NCBI RefSeq assembly: GCF_004745865.1
Contig: NZ_SRKZ01000005.1
Span: 1-64,000, forward strand
Length of the DNA stretch: 64,000 nt
Origin: Hymenobacter wooponensis
GTDB taxonomy: Bacteria; Bacteroidota; Bacteroidia; Cytophagales; Hymenobacteraceae
Reading direction: 5' to 3'
Shown here: piece after piece, positions 7,848 through 16,684 of the stretch
Numbering within the stretch: position 1 is the first letter of the stretch
Layout of the letters: every line of letters starts with the position of its first letter
Program-made: the position numbers and the translations under genes
The notes under the pieces: model-generated
What the model saw: the letters and a program-made list of their open reading frames with translations, nothing else
What the model was told of the DNA's origin: nothing
Database searches by the model: none

Positions 7848-9071
7848 ATGGCAGATATTACGTGCTCCTTCTGCGGCAAGAACAAAAAAGACGTCACGGT
7901 CATGATTTCCGGCATCAACGCCCACATTTGTGAGCGTTGCGTGGGACAGGCCCAGCAGATTCTAAACGAGGAGAATAAGATTCGGGCCAACTCCAAGGCT
8001 CCGAAGTTTAACCTCGTGAAGCCGCGCGAAATGAAGGAGTACCTCGATCAGTACGTGGTAGGCCAGGATGAGGCAAAGAAGGTAATGTCGGTGGCGGTGT
8101 ACAACCACTACAAGCGCCTCATGCAGAAGCCGCAGAAAGATGATGTAGTGATTGAAAAGTCGAACATCATCATGGTGGGCGAGACCGGTACGGGCAAGAC
8201 TTTCCTGACCAAGATGCTGGCCAACATTCTGCAGGTTCCTTTCTGCATTGCCGATGCCACCGTGCTAACAGAAGCTGGCTATGTGGGCGAAGACGTAGAA
8301 AGCATCCTGACCCGCCTGCTGCAAGCCGCCGACTACAACGTAGAAGCAGCGGAGCGCGGCATCGTATACATCGACGAGATTGACAAGATTGCCCGCAAGA
8401 GCGACAACCCCAGCATCACGCGCGACGTGAGCGGCGAGGGTGTGCAGCAGGCCATGCTGAAGCTGCTGGAAGGCACCACGGTGAACGTGCCCCCGCACGG
8501 CGGCCGCAAGCACCCCGAGCAGAAGATGATTACGGTGAATACGGAGAACATCCTGTTCATCTGTGGCGGAGCCTTTGTGGGCATTGAGCGCATCATCAAG
8601 AACCGTTTGAACACGAAGCCCATTGGCTTTGCCAAAACGCAGCTGGAGGAGAAGATTGACACGCAGAACTTCCTGCGCTACGTAACGGCTCAGGACCTGA
8701 AAGCTTTCGGCTTGATTCCCGAGCTGATTGGTCGTCTGCCAGTACTCACCCACCTCAACCCCCTCGACCACGCCACCCTGCGCAAAATCCTGACGGAGCC
8801 GAAGAACTCCATCGTGAAGCAGTACCAGCGCCTGTTCGATATGGAAGGCATTCAGCTTTCTTTCTCCGAAAGTGCCTTGGAGTACATCGTGCTGAAAGCG
8901 GATGAGTACCGCTTGGGTGCACGTGGCCTACGCAGCATCTGCGAGGGCATCATGACCGACGCCATGTTTGACATGCCTTCTGAAGAAGGCGTGAAAGAAC
9001 TGGTAATTGACGAGGATTATGCCCGGAGCAAGTTCGAGCAGACTGCTATGAAGCAGCTGCGCGCGGCGTAG
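7848..9071 (+). CDS. clpX: ATP-dependent Clp protease ATP-binding subunit ClpX
   Basis: AAA+ unfoldase of 407 residues that feeds substrates to ClpP. The N-terminal C4 zinc finger uses Cys6, Cys9, Cys28 and Cys31. Walker A is GETGTGKT (111-118) and Walker B is VYIDEIDK (173-180). Pore-loop motifs AGYVGED and the GGRKHPEQ (RKH) loop are present. All functional motifs are intact. It closes the tig-clpP-clpX set and is followed by an exceptionally long hairpin. Confidence 0.98.
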   Translation: MADITCSFCGKNKKDVTVMISGINAHICERCVGQAQQILNEENKIRANSKAPKFNLVKPREMKEYLDQYVVGQDEAKKVMSVAVYNHYKRLMQKPQKDDVVIEKSNIIMVGETGTGKTFLTKMLANILQVPFCIADATVLTEAGYVGEDVESILTRLLQAADYNVEAAERGIVYIDEIDKIARKSDNPSITRDVSGEGVQQAMLKLLEGTTVNVPPHGGRKHPEQKMITVNTENILFICGGAFVGIERIIKNRLNTKPIGFAKTQLEEKIDTQNFLRYVTAQDLKAFGLIPELIGRLPVLTHLNPLDHATLRKILTEPKNSIVKQYQRLFDMEGIQLSFSESALEYIVLKADEYRLGARGLRSICEGIMTDAMFDMPSEEGVKELVIDEDYARSKFEQTAMKQLRAA

Positions 9072-9077
9072 GGCTCA

Positions 9078-9148
9078 GTACCTGAAATCAAAAAGCCGGA
9101 GCCAGATAACGCCTTGTTATCTGGCTCCGGCTTTTTGATTTCAGGTAC
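9078..9148. terminator. 33-bp perfect inverted repeat between clpX and a convergent gene
   Basis: Arms 9078-9110 and 9116-9148 are exact reverse complements with a 5-base loop (GCCTT). The inner part reads as a GC-rich stem flanked by AAAAAG/CTTTTT, so it can terminate both converging genes. The right arm includes one base of the stop codon of the 9148-9474 gene. The outer arm extends well beyond what a terminator needs. Confidence 0.85.
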
Positions 9149-9474
9149 TATAACAGTACAAATGTTTTAGCCCCTCTTATCGCAGTTCTAGGTATGTAAT
9201 AAGTAGGCGTATCGGTGGAAAACTGGGTGCGGCTTTTAGCACGACAGACAGCAAGCCAATGCGGATACTCTTTCCGAATGACGACCAAGCTACCGGCACG
9301 TAGATGTTTAGCATACCGTTGACTTATCGTATCATTTAGGTTACGGTGTAGAACAGTATGGGTCGCTAATTCTAATACGTGAGGATTCGCGCTGCCAACA
9401 AGCACTTGTCCAGTAGCCTGCCCACGTGCTATGGCCGGGAATATAGCGGCAAGCAGAACTAATCGTGCTATCAT
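9148..9474 (-). CDS. Small exported protein of unknown function
   Basis: 108 residues beginning with a short Sec-type signal (MIARLVLLAAIFPAIARGQA). The mature part has about 88 residues with several Val/Leu/Tyr beta-strand patterns (AGSLVVIRKEYPHWLAVC, TPTYYIPRTAIRG), faintly like a small SH3-type barrel. I do not recognise a family. It lies 33 bases downstream of lpxB on the same strand, so it may be cotranscribed, and it converges on clpX across a long hairpin. Confidence 0.6.
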   Translation of the reverse strand: MIARLVLLAAIFPAIARGQATGQVLVGSANPHVLELATHTVLHRNLNDTISQRYAKHLRAGSLVVIRKEYPHWLAVCRAKSRTQFSTDTPTYYIPRTAIRGAKTFVLL

Positions 9475-9507
9475 AGAATTGGGAAAGTACTTCTGACTGA
9501 ACAGACG

Positions 9508-10617
9508 CTATTCCTTCAAATACCTCACCATCAGTTTAGCGGCCTTCTCGGCAGACTTCTGATGGCCTAGCTTCTCACGAATCATGGCGTAGCCAGCTTT
9601 TTGCTGGGCAATAAAGGCGTCGTCGGTCAGGACTTTCTTGAGTTCGGGAACGAGGTTGCGGGCGGTGAAGTCGCCTTGGATTAGCTCCTTTACCACCTCT
9701 TTACCAGCAATGAGGTTCACGAGCGAGATATATGGCACTTTAATGACCGCCTTGCCGATGGCATACGACACGGCGCTGGTACGGTAGCACACCACTTGTG
9801 GTACATCGAACAGGGCCGTTTCCAGCGTGGCGGTGCCGCTGGTGACGAGAGCGGCGGAGGCATGTGCTAACAGGTCGAAGGTCTGGTCAAAGACGATGCG
9901 GACGTTATTGCGCTCGAAGTGGGAATAGTAGTTCCGGTCGAGATTATCGACGCCGGCCACGATGAACTGGTAGTCGAGGAAGGGCGGCAGAATGGCTACC
10001 ATCTCGTAGAGCATCTCCTCAATTTCTTGTTTACGCGAACCGGGCAGCACGGCAATGATTTGCCGCATTGGGTCGAGGTTATTGCGGGTGTAGAAGTCTT
10101 CGGACTTTCGGTGTTCAGCTACGGCATCGGCGGTGGGGTTGCCAATGTAGTCTACTTTGTAGTCGAAGCGCTGGTAGAATTCCTCCTCAAAAGGCAGAAT
10201 TACGAACATGCGGTCTACCACCTGCTTCACCTGATGCACGCGGCCCTGGTTCCAGGCCCAGATTTTGGGTGAGATGTAGTAGAACACCTTCATGCCAATG
10301 GCCTTGGCAAACTTGGCAATACGCATGTTGAAGCCGGCGTAATCTACCAGAATCACAACATCGGGCTGGTAGGCCAGTAAGTCTTTCTGGCACTCCTTGA
10401 GGTAGCCCCGAAGCTTGAGAATACTGGTAGCAGCTTCCCAAAACCCCATGATGGCCATTTCCTGGTAGTGATGCACCAGCTCACCGCCGGCGGCCTGCAT
10501 CATGTCGCCGCCCCAGCACCGAAACTCGGCTTGCGGGTCCTGCTCTTTCAAGGAACGCATAAGGTTAGCGGCGTGGAAGTCGCCAGACCGTTCGCCAGCT
10601 ATCAGGTAATATTTCAT
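9508..10617 (-). CDS. lpxB: Lipid-A-disaccharide synthase
   Basis: GT19 glycosyltransferase that joins UDP-2,3-diacylglucosamine and lipid X to form the lipid A disaccharide at the inner membrane. The start MKYYLIAGERSGDFHAANL holds the GExSGD signature. EMAIMGFWEA, YYISPKIWAWNQGR and the C-terminal TSGTATLETAL segments are also family features. Length 369 is normal. Neighbouring lipid A genes are absent, so it is isolated from the rest of the Raetz pathway here. Confidence 0.96.
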   Translation of the reverse strand: MKYYLIAGERSGDFHAANLMRSLKEQDPQAEFRCWGGDMMQAAGGELVHHYQEMAIMGFWEAATSILKLRGYLKECQKDLLAYQPDVVILVDYAGFNMRIAKFAKAIGMKVFYYISPKIWAWNQGRVHQVKQVVDRMFVILPFEEEFYQRFDYKVDYIGNPTADAVAEHRKSEDFYTRNNLDPMRQIIAVLPGSRKQEIEEMLYEMVAILPPFLDYQFIVAGVDNLDRNYYSHFERNNVRIVFDQTFDLLAHASAALVTSGTATLETALFDVPQVVCYRTSAVSYAIGKAVIKVPYISLVNLIAGKEVVKELIQGDFTARNLVPELKKVLTDDAFIAQQKAGYAMIREKLGHQKSAEKAAKLMVRYLKE

Positions 10618-10643
10618 GGGGTTGCTATGCGGCGTGTAAGAAT

Positions 10644-10690
10644 ATCATGCTGAGCGAAGCCGAACCGAAGGTCAGCCAGCTCAGCATGAC
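10644..10690. repeat. Dispersed intergenic repeat with hairpin
   Basis: CATGCTGAGCGAAGCC followed by GAACCGAAGGTC recurs almost exactly at 35060-35087 (one mismatch in 28 bases). Here the ends TCATGCTGAGC (10645-10655) and GCTCAGCATGA (10679-10689) pair, so the unit can fold as a hairpin between the lpxB start and the upstream PTPS-like gene. It resembles a REP-like element. Confidence 0.65.
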
Positions 10691-10707
10691 AGACTAGTTT
10701 ATAGTGG

Positions 10708-11127
10708 TTATTCCTCTCCGAAGTACTCCACAAAGTTGCGGGGCGTCTCGTAGAGTTTAATGCTGTGCAAGCGGGCGGGTGAAATTCGCTCAATTTCGGG
10801 CTGGAGTATTTTCCAGAAGGCAATTACCAGGTTCTCGGTGCTGGCCAGCTGTCCTTCCATAAAGGGCACGTCCATGTTCAGGTTCTTGTGGTCTACCTGA
10901 TCTACCACGTGGGTGCGGATGACGGTGCTGAGCTGCTTAAGATCAATGACGAAGCCGGTTTCGGGGTCGGGCTTGCCTTTGACAGTTACGATTAGGTCGT
11001 AGTTATGGCCGTGCCAGTTGGCATTGGCGCAGGGGCCGAAGACTTCGCGGTTCCGCTCTTCACTCCAGTTAGGGTTATAGAGCTTGTGTGCCGCGTTGAA
11101 ATGTTCCTGTCGGCTGATGTATACCAT
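10708..11127 (-). CDS. 6-pyruvoyl-tetrahydropterin synthase/QueD family protein
   Basis: 139 residues of the tunnelling-fold pterin family that acts on 7,8-dihydroneopterin triphosphate. Zinc ligands are His14 (FNAAH) and His39 and His41 (HGHNY), with nucleophile Cys33. The spacing is C-x5-HGH (CANANWHGH), as in true 6-pyruvoyl-tetrahydropterin synthases, rather than the C-x3-HGH seen in E. coli QueD. The C-terminal LYETPRNFVEY supplies the substrate-binding Glu. No other queuosine or pterin genes are nearby, so either a pterin cofactor or the queuosine precursor remains possible; the motif favours the pterin reaction. Confidence 0.88.
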   Translation of the reverse strand: MVYISRQEHFNAAHKLYNPNWSEERNREVFGPCANANWHGHNYDLIVTVKGKPDPETGFVIDLKQLSTVIRTHVVDQVDHKNLNMDVPFMEGQLASTENLVIAFWKILQPEIERISPARLHSIKLYETPRNFVEYFGEE

Positions 11128-11283
11128 TGGGGATGTGCTGATTTTTTGATGTGCTGATGCGCTGCTATAACCGCCAACCGTGCCAGTTGGAGGCTGTGAG
11201 CAAGGAAAGCATTCAGAAATACACGCTTATCTTAGGTTAACCTACTACTGATCAGCAGGCTCACATATTAGCAGAACAGCACA

Positions 11284-12282
11284 TCAACTCTGTTTTCGCA
11301 GCAAATATACGAAGAACGGTACGCCGAACAGGGCCGTGACCAAGCCAACGGGCAATCCGGCGGGCGGATAGAGCAGCCGGGCCAGCAGGTCGCAGAACAA
11401 CAGGAAATTACCTCCAATCATGGCGCAGAGCAGCAAGTTAGCGCGGCCCGTGACCCCCAGCGCCCAGCGCGTGAGGTGTGGCACCATCAGCCCAACAAAC
11501 CCTATGGGGCCGCAGAGGGCAACTACGCAGGCAGTTAGTAAGGAGGCGGTGAGGAGCAAAATCCAGCGGGTGCGGGCCACATTCACGCCCAATGCCTGCG
11601 CCCGCTCCTCCCCTAGCAACAGTATGTTCAGGTCTTTTTGCACGGCCGCAAATACAGCTAGGCCAGTCAGAAGGGCTAGTCCGGGGTACGGCAATACGCT
11701 CCAGCTGGCTTTCTCGAAGCCGCCCATGGCCCAGAAGGTAATGGAGCGCAGCTTTTCCTGGGAGCTAGCCAGAAACGTGAGTAGGCCACCTAACGCCGTC
11801 ATGAGGGAACCGATGGCGATACCCGCCAGCAGCATCTGCGTTGGGATAAGCTGCCCACGCCGCGTGCCGAGCACCACCACTACCAAGGTCGTGCTTAAGG
11901 CCCCCACTAGCGCTGCCACAGGTGGTAGATAAATGCCACCCACTACCAAACTGGGCACAAAGGCAAACGTCAGGATGGCACCTAGTGCCCCGCCGGAGGC
12001 CGTGCCCAGTAGGTAAGGGTCGGCCATTGGGTTGTTTACCATGGCCTGCATGAGGTAGCCGCTGAAGGCTAGGCCACCTCCGGCCAGCAATGCCAGCAGC
12101 AGCCGCGGCAACCGTAGCTCCACCAGCACCAGTTGAGCCGGGTCGCGTGGGTCGTAGTGCAGCAGGGCGCGGGTAACGAGGGCATAGTCGGTTTCGTAGC
12201 TCCCCACCCGCAAGCCTACCGCCAGCAGCAGCGCCGTCAGCAACAGGCTGGCAACAATCCAGGGGAGAGCGGGGCGCTTCAT
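11284..12282 (-). CDS. FecCD/BtuC-family ABC transporter permease
   Basis: 332-residue polytopic inner-membrane permease for iron chelates or corrinoids, with about nine or ten predicted membrane segments. Family signatures include LLALLAGGGLAFSGYLMQA, NNPMADPYLLGTASGGALGA and the cytoplasmic coupling region GFVGLMVPHLTRWALG. It follows the substrate-binding protein gene by 11 bases and is clearly cotranscribed. The ATPase subunit expected next is missing here, so the transporter must borrow or encode it elsewhere. Confidence 0.93.
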   Translation of the reverse strand: MKRPALPWIVASLLLTALLLAVGLRVGSYETDYALVTRALLHYDPRDPAQLVLVELRLPRLLLALLAGGGLAFSGYLMQAMVNNPMADPYLLGTASGGALGAILTFAFVPSLVVGGIYLPPVAALVGALSTTLVVVVLGTRRGQLIPTQMLLAGIAIGSLMTALGGLLTFLASSQEKLRSITFWAMGGFEKASWSVLPYPGLALLTGLAVFAAVQKDLNILLLGEERAQALGVNVARTRWILLLTASLLTACVVALCGPIGFVGLMVPHLTRWALGVTGRANLLLCAMIGGNFLLFCDLLARLLYPPAGLPVGLVTALFGVPFFVYLLRKQS

Positions 12283-12293
12283 GGGGCGCGCTG

Positions 12294-13217
12294 CTACTGA
12301 GCGAGTGGCCTAGCGGTGCTTTGCGCAATTATGCGCTGCAGTTCTCGCACCGACTCTACCGTGCGCGGACCAGGTCGCTCCATCAGGTTTCCCGTTATAG
12401 GGTACACCTGCCGGGTTTGGTAGGCCCGGATGCGGCGCAGCTCCGGGTAATTCTTGAAGAAGGTACTATCGAGCTTACCAAAGCGCCCCCCTATTAGTAC
12501 ATCGGGGTTTAGCTTCAGAATATACTCCCGGGTAAGGGCTGGATACGGCTGCGCAAACTTCTCTACGACCGCGTTCTGGCCACCGGCCAGCTTGATTTTA
12601 TCGGTGAACAGCGTGTTTTGGCCGTACACATAAATAGGGTCCTGCCAGGTAATAGCTAACACCCGCGGGGCTTTGCCAGAAGCAGGAGCTATATGGCGCA
12701 GCTCCGCCTGCAAGGAGTCCGTCAGATGGCGGGCTACTTCCTCACGGCCTAGCAAGTGGCCCAGGTCACGCATTCCCCGCAGAACATCATCCACAGTTTC
12801 GTACTGCTGATAATATACTGGAATGCCAAGCTGCTCCAGGCGGGCCGCATCATCGGGGGAGGTAATGCCGCTGACGGTAAATACTACATCGGGGTGCATG
12901 GCCACCAGCCGCTCTAAGTCGAGCGGGTAGCTGCTCACAACTGGCTTGTGCACTACTGCCGCTGGGTAATCACATACCTGCGTGCGGGCAATGATGGTAC
13001 TGGTATCGGCCACGGCATACAACATTTCCGTCATGGACGGAGCCAGGGCCATAATCCGGCGCGGATGGGCGGGGATGGTTACCGAGCGGCCCAGGTCGTC
13101 CTTCACCTGTTGCGGAGCAGTGTCGGCCGCGGTTTTAGTAGCGTTGGAGCTTGTGTCAGGCCGACAGGCACTAGCTAGGCCTAGCAGCAGGAAGGGGAGA
13201 AACCGAAAGGAAACCAT
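12294..13217 (-). CDS. BtuF/FecB-like ABC transporter substrate-binding lipoprotein
   Basis: 307 residues with a lipoprotein signal ending at Cys18 (LGLASAC) and a short Ser/Thr/Ala linker. The periplasmic-binding domain begins DDLGRSVTIPAHPRRIMALAPSMTEMLYA, close to the cobalamin-binding protein BtuF, with LERLVAMHPDVVF following. Probably tethered in the periplasm, it delivers a corrinoid or ferric chelate to the adjacent permease. No cobalamin riboswitch is visible. Instead a TACCTTTG -7 box lies 5 bases from the ATG, so the mRNA would be essentially leaderless. The ATG overlaps no upstream gene. Confidence 0.9.
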   Translation of the reverse strand: MVSFRFLPFLLLGLASACRPDTSSNATKTAADTAPQQVKDDLGRSVTIPAHPRRIMALAPSMTEMLYAVADTSTIIARTQVCDYPAAVVHKPVVSSYPLDLERLVAMHPDVVFTVSGITSPDDAARLEQLGIPVYYQQYETVDDVLRGMRDLGHLLGREEVARHLTDSLQAELRHIAPASGKAPRVLAITWQDPIYVYGQNTLFTDKIKLAGGQNAVVEKFAQPYPALTREYILKLNPDVLIGGRFGKLDSTFFKNYPELRRIRAYQTRQVYPITGNLMERPGPRTVESVRELQRIIAQSTARPLAQ

Positions 13218-13221
13218 GGGG

Positions 13222-13229
13222 CAAAGGTA
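13222..13229 (-). promoter_or_regulatory. -7 element giving a near-leaderless BtuF-like mRNA
   Basis: TACCTTTG on the minus strand ends 4 bases before the ATG at 13217. Transcription would start at or within a few bases of the start codon. The -33 element is weak. Confidence 0.5.
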
Positions 13230-13356
13230 GCGGACGACACTGCAGGAAATGATATCCGCTGCTTGTGCGGTGCAAACATACTAGGCCTATGCCTGTCCTT
13301 TTACCTGTTCTAACTTCTGACGCCAACTCAAGGGCGAGCTTTACGCTACATCTCGC

Positions 13357-13364
13357 TACTTTTG
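13357..13364 (+). promoter_or_regulatory. -7 element upstream of hldD
   Basis: TACTTTTG lies 17 bases before the chosen ATG at 13382. It supports the short protein start and argues against the longer reading frame opening at 13265. No strong -33 box is seen. Confidence 0.5.
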
Positions 13365-13381
13365 AGCAAAATCTCTGCCTT

Positions 13382-14347
13382 ATGATAGTTGTTACTGGAG
13401 CAGCCGGCTTTATCGCCAGCTGCCTTGTCACCCGCCTCAATGCCGCCAACTTCAACGATATCGTGGTGGTGGATAATTTCAACGAGGAGCGCAAGCTCGC
13501 CAACCTGAAGGGTAAGCACTTGCGCGAATACGTTGATCGAGAAGGCTTTTTCGACTGGCTCGACGCCAACCATGAGCAGGTTGAATTTATCTTCCACCTA
13601 GGGGCCCGCACCGATACCACGGAGCAAAACCGCGACATTCTCAACGTACTCAACTTTGAGTACTCCAAGAAAATGTGGCAGGCCTGCTGCCAGTATCAGC
13701 TGCCTCTAGTGTATGCCTCGTCGGCGGCTACGTACGGCTCTGGCACGTTGGGCTACTCTGATGAGGACGCCCTGCTCCCGTTGCTCCGCCCGCTGAACCC
13801 CTACGGCGACTCTAAGAATGACTTTGACAACTGGGCCATCAATCAGCCGGAGAAACCATTCTTCTGGGCTGGCTTGAAGTTTTTCAATGTATATGGGCCC
13901 AATGAGTATCACAAGGGCCGCATGGCTTCCGTGATTCTGCACGCCTTCCGCCAGATTCAGGAAACCGGCTCCATGACCTTGTTCCGCTCCCACAACCCCG
14001 AGTATGCCGACGGCGAGCAAAAGCGCGACTTTGTGTACGTGAAAGATGTGGTAGAAGTGTGCTATTTCCTGATGCACAACCGTCAGCACTCCGGCATTTA
14101 CAACCTGGGCACCGGCGAGGCACGCACCTTCCTGGATCTGACGCTGAACACTTTCGCGGCTCTCGACCGCACCGCCGACATCCATTTCCGCGACACGCCC
14201 GAGGACATTCGGGATACCTACCAGTACTTCACGCAGGCTGAAATGCAGAAGCTGCGCAACATCGGCTACGACCGGCCCTTCACGCGTCTGGAAGACGGCA
14301 TCAACGATTATGTACGGAATTACCTCGTAACGGGCAGCTACTACTAG
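13382..14347 (+). CDS. hldD: ADP-L-glycero-D-manno-heptose-6-epimerase
   Basis: 321-residue short-chain dehydrogenase-type epimerase making the LPS core heptose precursor. The NAD-binding motif TGAAGFIA is at 5-12. The active site has the Ser-rich YASSAATYGSG and the Tyr-Lys pair of YGDSK, and KFFNVYGPNEYHKGRMAS and the end FTRLEDGINDYV are characteristic of HldD/RfaD. The frame opens 39 codons earlier, but MIVVTGAAGF is the family start and a promoter box lies just upstream. No other heptose genes are adjacent. Confidence 0.93.
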   Translation: MIVVTGAAGFIASCLVTRLNAANFNDIVVVDNFNEERKLANLKGKHLREYVDREGFFDWLDANHEQVEFIFHLGARTDTTEQNRDILNVLNFEYSKKMWQACCQYQLPLVYASSAATYGSGTLGYSDEDALLPLLRPLNPYGDSKNDFDNWAINQPEKPFFWAGLKFFNVYGPNEYHKGRMASVILHAFRQIQETGSMTLFRSHNPEYADGEQKRDFVYVKDVVEVCYFLMHNRQHSGIYNLGTGEARTFLDLTLNTFAALDRTADIHFRDTPEDIRDTYQYFTQAEMQKLRNIGYDRPFTRLEDGINDYVRNYLVTGSYY

Positions 14348-14654
14348 CCCCCTCAATTGAATGCTGCTAGCGTCCTGCTGAACTTGCTGAATAGTTACTG
14401 ACGGCAGGGTTAGCCGGGCGCTTTTCTTTACTAGGTAATGCCACAGTGCTAGCCCTTCATTAGAACAGCTCCTACGAAAGCTGGCTAGCCTAGGCCACCA
14501 TCCAGGCAGGCAAGCAGGTTTGGCTAAGAATGCCTTACTTACAGCTCGGGCTTCGTCAAAACAGAATACTTTATCACTATTTTGGTCAACCTTCAGCTCT
14601 ATTCGGGCTGTAGTCGATGGCAGCCATCATCTGCGAACTCCATAAACTGATTAG
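14348..14654. other. Gene-free interval between hldD and the FAD oxidoreductase
   Basis: About 300 bases with no plausible reading frame, RNA or strong hairpin. It holds one copy of TAGGCC and no clear TAnnTTTG box. Confidence 0.6.
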
Positions 14655-16052
14655 GTGCAACGACGAGTTATCACAATTGTAGGAGGTGGCTTTTCCGGTT
14701 CGATGCTGGCCGTGCAGCTGGCACGTTTGCCGATGACCCAACGCTACGCCTGCGACGTGCACCTGATTGAGCCTCGTTTGACGCCCGGCCCCGGACTGGC
14801 CTACACTGCCCGGCGCCCCGAGTACCTGATGAATGTGCAAAGCCGGTTTCTCAGTGCCTTCCCTGATCAACCCGACCACTTTCAGAACTGGCTACGCATC
14901 ACCGACGCTGATGAATACGCCCAAGATTTTTGCTCCCGGCAAATCTATGGACGCTATTTACAGCAACTTACCAGCCAAGTGCTGGAGTGGCCTTCCTCCA
15001 ACGGCATTCGGTGCTACTGGAAAGCACAAACGGCAGTAGCCATACATATTGAGGACGGTAGCCACAAGGCCACGGTGCGCCTCGCCGATGGCAGTGAAAT
15101 TGAGAGCGACTACGTAGTGCTGGCAATGGGCAATTTCCCGCCGCTTCCGCTTGCTTTTCCTGCTACACTTCTCCACTCTTCCAATTACCACAATAACCCT
15201 TGGGCACAAGGGGCACTCCGGAGCATTGGGTTAGATGACACTGTGTTACTTATTGGCTCAGGCTTAACCGCCGTAGATGTTCTGCTAGGCCTAAGGGCCG
15301 ACGGGCATCGGGGCCGCATTATGGTAACGTCCCGCCATGGGCGTTGGCCATTTGTTCACGAGGCATATTCTGAGCCGTACCCAAGCTTCTATGCAAGCGA
15401 GTTGGCGGGCCTAACGCAGGTGCTGGCAGTGGTACGCGTAATTCGGCAGCACATTCGAAAAGCCTCCGCAGCTGGCAGCAATTGGCGCGCTGTTATCGAC
15501 TCTCTCCGCCCTCACCTAGGCCAGATATGGGCTGCGTGGCCCCTGGAAGAGCAAGCCAGATTTTTGCGGCATTTGGCAGGACTTTGGTCGGTGATACGGC
15601 ACCGCAGCCCCCCGCAGAATGCTGCCCTAGTGGAAACGATGCTGAAAGATGGCACGCTGCAATTGGAAACTGGGCGAGTACGAGAGATTACTTCCAGTGG
15701 CGAAGGGCTACAGGTGACTGTACAGCGCCCCGGACAAGAGCCTCGCCACCTCATTGCCGCTCACGTTATAAACTGCACTGGCCCTCTATTAGACTATAGC
15801 CGCATTTCAGACTGCGCTGTCAAGAGCCTTCGCGATGCAGGCCATCTCACTCCAGATGTATTGCGCTTAGGCATTCAAACCGACGAGCACGGTGCGTTAA
15901 TCACCAAAGAAGGAAATGCTTCTCCCGTCCTATTTACACTCGGTCCCAGCCGTCGACCTGCTTACTTTGAATCAACAGCAATTCCGGAACTCCGGGAGCA
16001 AGCCGTTAAGCTAGCTCAAGAGCTTGGCAATCGGCTTTTATTAGCTACCTAG
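14655..16052 (+). CDS. FAD/NAD(P)-binding oxidoreductase (NAD_binding_9 type)
   Basis: 465 residues starting at GTG. An N-terminal FAD-binding Rossmann motif GGGFSGS is at 10-16, preceded by VITIV. GPGLAY, LMNVQSRFLSAFPDQPDHFQNWL and a second nucleotide-binding site (VLLIGSGLTAVDVLLGL, near 197-213) are typical of the FAD/NAD(P)-binding family annotated as NAD_binding_9. The physiological substrate is not known for most members. It stands alone and converges on the next gene across an 86-bp palindrome. Confidence 0.85.
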   Translation: MQRRVITIVGGGFSGSMLAVQLARLPMTQRYACDVHLIEPRLTPGPGLAYTARRPEYLMNVQSRFLSAFPDQPDHFQNWLRITDADEYAQDFCSRQIYGRYLQQLTSQVLEWPSSNGIRCYWKAQTAVAIHIEDGSHKATVRLADGSEIESDYVVLAMGNFPPLPLAFPATLLHSSNYHNNPWAQGALRSIGLDDTVLLIGSGLTAVDVLLGLRADGHRGRIMVTSRHGRWPFVHEAYSEPYPSFYASELAGLTQVLAVVRVIRQHIRKASAAGSNWRAVIDSLRPHLGQIWAAWPLEEQARFLRHLAGLWSVIRHRSPPQNAALVETMLKDGTLQLETGRVREITSSGEGLQVTVQRPGQEPRHLIAAHVINCTGPLLDYSRISDCAVKSLRDAGHLTPDVLRLGIQTDEHGALITKEGNASPVLFTLGPSRRPAYFESTAIPELREQAVKLAQELGNRLLLAT

Positions 16053-16191
16053 TTACGCGAGAATCTATAAAGCCAACATGTGTACGGTTTGCGTGGCGGC
16101 TTTCATCAGCTAAACCTCGCTCCCGCCGAACACTACTGAGTATGACCTAACTACTACTCACATCGTGAGCCACCAATTTAGAATAGCCTAC

Positions 16192-16277
16192 CATAAGTAC
16201 AGAACTAGTTAAAAAACGCTAGGCCACTCCGGCATGCCGGAGTGGCCTAGCGTTTTTTAACTAGTTCTGTACTTATG
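16192..16277. repeat. 86-bp perfect palindrome between convergent genes
   Basis: 16192-16277 equals its own reverse complement, centred between 16234 and 16235 (CCGGCATGCCGG core). It contains GCTAGGCCACTCCGG and its mirror flanked by A6/T6 runs, so it can act as a bidirectional terminator. The palindrome continues for about 20 bp beyond the A/T tracts and includes the TTA stop codon of the 16273-16554 gene. There is no spacer loop. Confidence 0.95.
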
Positions 16278-16554
16278 CAGCCATATCGGGATAGAGTGGC
16301 CAAACTGGCGTTTCGTCGGTTTCGGCAACTGATGGCGTGGCTACTGGGGCCGGATAGGTAACCTCTGTTTGGGCTGCATGACGACGCAGGGCGCGCATGA
16401 GCAAATATTTGTACTTCTCCGCATCGGCTAGGGCAGCTTCAACTGCTTGCACAGCGTCGTGGTAGGCCACTACGGGCACCGATTCCGCTGCCTCACCCGT
16501 GGGATACGTAAGCTCAAAAACCGGGCAATTCAGGTATTCAGCAGGTGCTTTCAT
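16273..16554 (-). CDS. Hypothetical small protein
   Basis: 93 residues with no recognised family. The first 33 are beta-like and aromatic (EYLNCPVFELTYPTGEAAESV). A helical middle follows (AVQAVEAALADAEKYKYLLMRALRRHA) and then a Pro/Thr-rich tail ending WPLYPDMAA. There is no signal peptide, so it is probably cytosolic. A plausible purine-rich ribosome-binding site (AGAAGGAGAAG, read on the minus strand complement region) precedes the ATG. Its stop codon lies inside the long palindrome. Function unknown. Confidence 0.55.
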   Translation of the reverse strand: MKAPAEYLNCPVFELTYPTGEAAESVPVVAYHDAVQAVEAALADAEKYKYLLMRALRRHAAQTEVTYPAPVATPSVAETDETPVWPLYPDMAA

Positions 16555-16684
16555 GTCAGAAGGAGAAGAGAGGATTTGGTTAGTATGATCGTCGAGTTAA
16601 AAACAACATGGTCCAAATTAACATTCCCGCTCCACCACTTTTTATTGACTTTTTCTAAGCACGCAAGAATTCACAAGCCTTTAG

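Noticed and set aside
13097..13381. Cobalamin riboswitch upstream of the BtuF-like gene
   Set aside because: A -7 box sits within 12 bases of the ATG, leaving no room for an aptamer, and no conserved aptamer core was seen.
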